Source: Tyto alba
Lineage: Eukaryota > Chordata > Aves > Strigiformes > Tytonidae
Assembly: GCF_018691265.1 (NCBI RefSeq)
Contig: NW_024881321.1
Location: forward strand, 16,836,698-16,900,697
Reading direction: 5' to 3'
Length of the DNA stretch: 64,000 bases
In this document: positions 61,851 through 64,000 of the stretch, in pieces
How positions within the stretch are numbered: position 1 is the first letter of the stretch
Layout: the number at the start of each line of letters is the position of its first letter
The notes under the pieces: generated by a model
What the model was told of the DNA's origin: nothing
The model's input: the letters and a program-made list of their open reading frames with translations, nothing else
Database searches by the model: none
Made by a program: the position numbers and the translations under genes

Positions 61851-64000
61851 TCCTTGGTTCTAGGAATCCAGAAGACTTATGGTCACAGATGTATGCTTAC
61901 CTTTGACACCTTACACTATACCAGCCTCATTCCATTTCCCTTTATTTTTGCTCAAGATGACAGAGACATGTATCTGCATTATCCCATGTTAATGTTCCCA
62001 TAAACTTCCAGTAATGCATTCTGAGTTCACATTTCCATAACAGAAAACAATATAATTCAGAGAATACAAAGAAGACCACCCAAGGGATTTATGTGCCTCT
62101 TGCTGAATTCATCTTGCCGTTCAGATGTCTTTCTGATCTCCCCATTTTGTCCCTCAAGGTTGCCTGTATGCCAAAGGGCACGTTGACTTGGCTTTTTTCT
62201 GGATTCCATTAAATGCCAATTCTGAAGTCATAAATGTAGCTTGTTGAAGAATAAAAACACACCTTTTCCTGTATGAATTGGTAATATAGTTCTTTTGCAG
62301 TGCTCACAGCTGAAGTTGGTGGGATGATTTGGACAAAATGTACTTTCTAATGACACAGAAGATTCTGTGGAATCATAAAGACTTTTCTTATGTTTCCTAC
62401 CAAAGAAACCCTCTCTAAACTGAATGACAAGGTTGGAAAAATTACACTATTTCATTGATTTGTTTTAGAAACCAGGAGGTATGAGATAGTGCCTGAACCT
62501 GCCCTTGGTCCTTCCAGCTCCAGCCACACCACTGAGGCACCACTGTTACAGCCCAGCCACCACAGCTCCCTCCGCTCTTGAGGAGCCACCAAGTCTAGCT
62601 GCCACCCTGAGAAAGTGCCCATCTTCCTCCTGCGACATTAGAGGGAGTCTGAAGTGACTAACCCCTAATTTACATGCCTAACATAGGTGATTAACATTAG
62701 GTAGGATGAATTGTGGCTGCAGTGTATCATTGAAACATCTTACCTTATTTTCCAGATCAAAGTATTTCATGTTTTGGTTCTGATGAAACAGTTTGGTACT
62801 TAACAAGAGGAGCATATAAACATTCAACGTACTAATTAGAGAAGCCAGCTGTTTGCTGTATCGTTCCATTATTCTGCAATCCTGTTTCAACTAATACATT
62901 ATGGCATGTGTTTTATTATGGACTTCCACAATCAATCCATAAAATTAAATAAATATCTGTAACTGTAGTTGTATAAATGGTGCTACTAACACCAAGAAAT
63001 TTTGGGTTGTACTGAAATCAGAATCACTCCCCGAGTTAATTTTTAAAATAAAAATGTGAAACTTTTTATTTGGTGGCAATTTTAAAAATGTTTGGTTTAC
63101 TTGTGACTCAGAACCAAAACAAATGTTGAGATTATATTTTACATTGACTCTGTTCACAGTTTTAACCAGCCCTTCTGTCCCAACAACAAGAGAGCCATTC
63201 AGCTATCAATTCTTTAAGACCGAGTGAAGAGTTGGAAAGTAATGAGAAATTCCAGTGGTCTTTGTTGGTACTAGGTCAATGGACTGCATTACCACTAAAC
63301 TGCTGTATACTACCCAAATCATTTGGCTTTAAGATGCAAAAGTAGGATAAGAGTTTAAGGATATGATGAATATTCTTCAGAAAAATTCTAGGTCAACATA
63401 TTCTAAATGGATAATAAGTATGACTGTTTACCAAAGCATTTGCTAGCAATAGTAAAAAATTCACCAGAATCTTATTCAACCTTAAAAAAAAATAAAAATC
63501 AAAAGGAAAAAACAATGGTTTGAATAGAATATGATCTGAAGAACACACACAAAAAATCCATTTATGATATTGTTTGACTATGTAGTGTGCAAGTAAAAAT
63601 GTTATGATTGTTTGCAGAGTATCTACTATTAAACTAGAAAAAGCATGCTGTGACTTGATTGACCTATGCATCAGTGCATGCCAATCTATTTGAGTTATTT
63701 CACAGTTTGGGAACGTTTTCACATAATCCTATACATATGCTTACTACATTTGTTTTTTTAGTTAACTTGCCCCTCTTTTGAAGAATACACATAATCTTCA
63801 GTGTTCAGCTGGGAAGACAACTTATAAACAGTGATTCTCAATAAAAAAATCATCTCTGCTGATTCTTGTTGGCTAAGGGTTGGTACTGATATCACTGAAT
63901 TTCTTGTAAAAGGCCGCTTTATCTGAGCAGCAAGAAATTGTGCGATGTTAAGAGGAGATGTTGTGGTTCTATTACAGATACCAGATTCGAGTCAGCAGTG
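61851..64000. other. Intergenic to the window end, no gene recognised
   Basis: This is AT-rich sequence with short open frames only. I saw no coding, RNA gene or clear repeat. Confidence 0.5.

Overview
The window is vertebrate nuclear DNA, most likely from a bird. Its one recognisable protein-coding gene has vertebrate GT-AG introns. Recognisable mobile elements are sparse and mainly old CR1 LINE fragments, one keeping the octamer-type 3' end typical of sauropsid CR1. There is no sign of prokaryotic organisation, viral genes, CRISPR arrays, or tRNA or rRNA genes. Crocodilian or turtle origin cannot be strictly excluded, but the low repeat density favours a bird.

Positions 1 to about 15,930 hold the 3' half of KLF5 (Krueppel-like factor 5) on the + strand. 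The parts are the end of the large second exon (1-151), a 1.1 kb intron, a very short third exon carrying most of zinc finger 1 (1258-1316), a 12.65 kb intron, and the last exon with fingers 2 and 3 and the stop codon (13970-14148). A 3' UTR of about 1.8 kb follows, ending at an AATAAA signal (15906-15911). The third exon is 59 nt where intact coding needs 60. One base is missing at an A-run, so the frame breaks inside finger 1. All splice sites and the last exon look intact, so a sequencing or assembly error is the likeliest cause.

The long third intron contains two CpG-rich islands (about 1895-2200 and 10863-11230). A third lies about 1 kb beyond the polyadenylation site (about 16850-17230). 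The first carries adjacent YY1, ETS and E-box motifs and looks like a promoter. The 3' UTR carries seed matches for miR-145, miR-143, miR-153 and miR-9.

From about 16 kb to 64 kb I find no convincing protein-coding gene. In mammals KLF5 is followed by a long gene-poor interval before KLF12, which fits. This part holds three CR1 fragments (33415-33808 on the - strand; 48565-49390 and 61680-61850 on the + strand) and a roughly 330 bp unnamed repeat present twice (39876-40210 and 52861-53220). It also holds several small inverted-repeat relics, a long (TTTTA)n array (23037-23218), a long (ATCT)n array (45851-46006), and AT-rich blocks dense in homeodomain-type motifs that could be distal regulatory elements.
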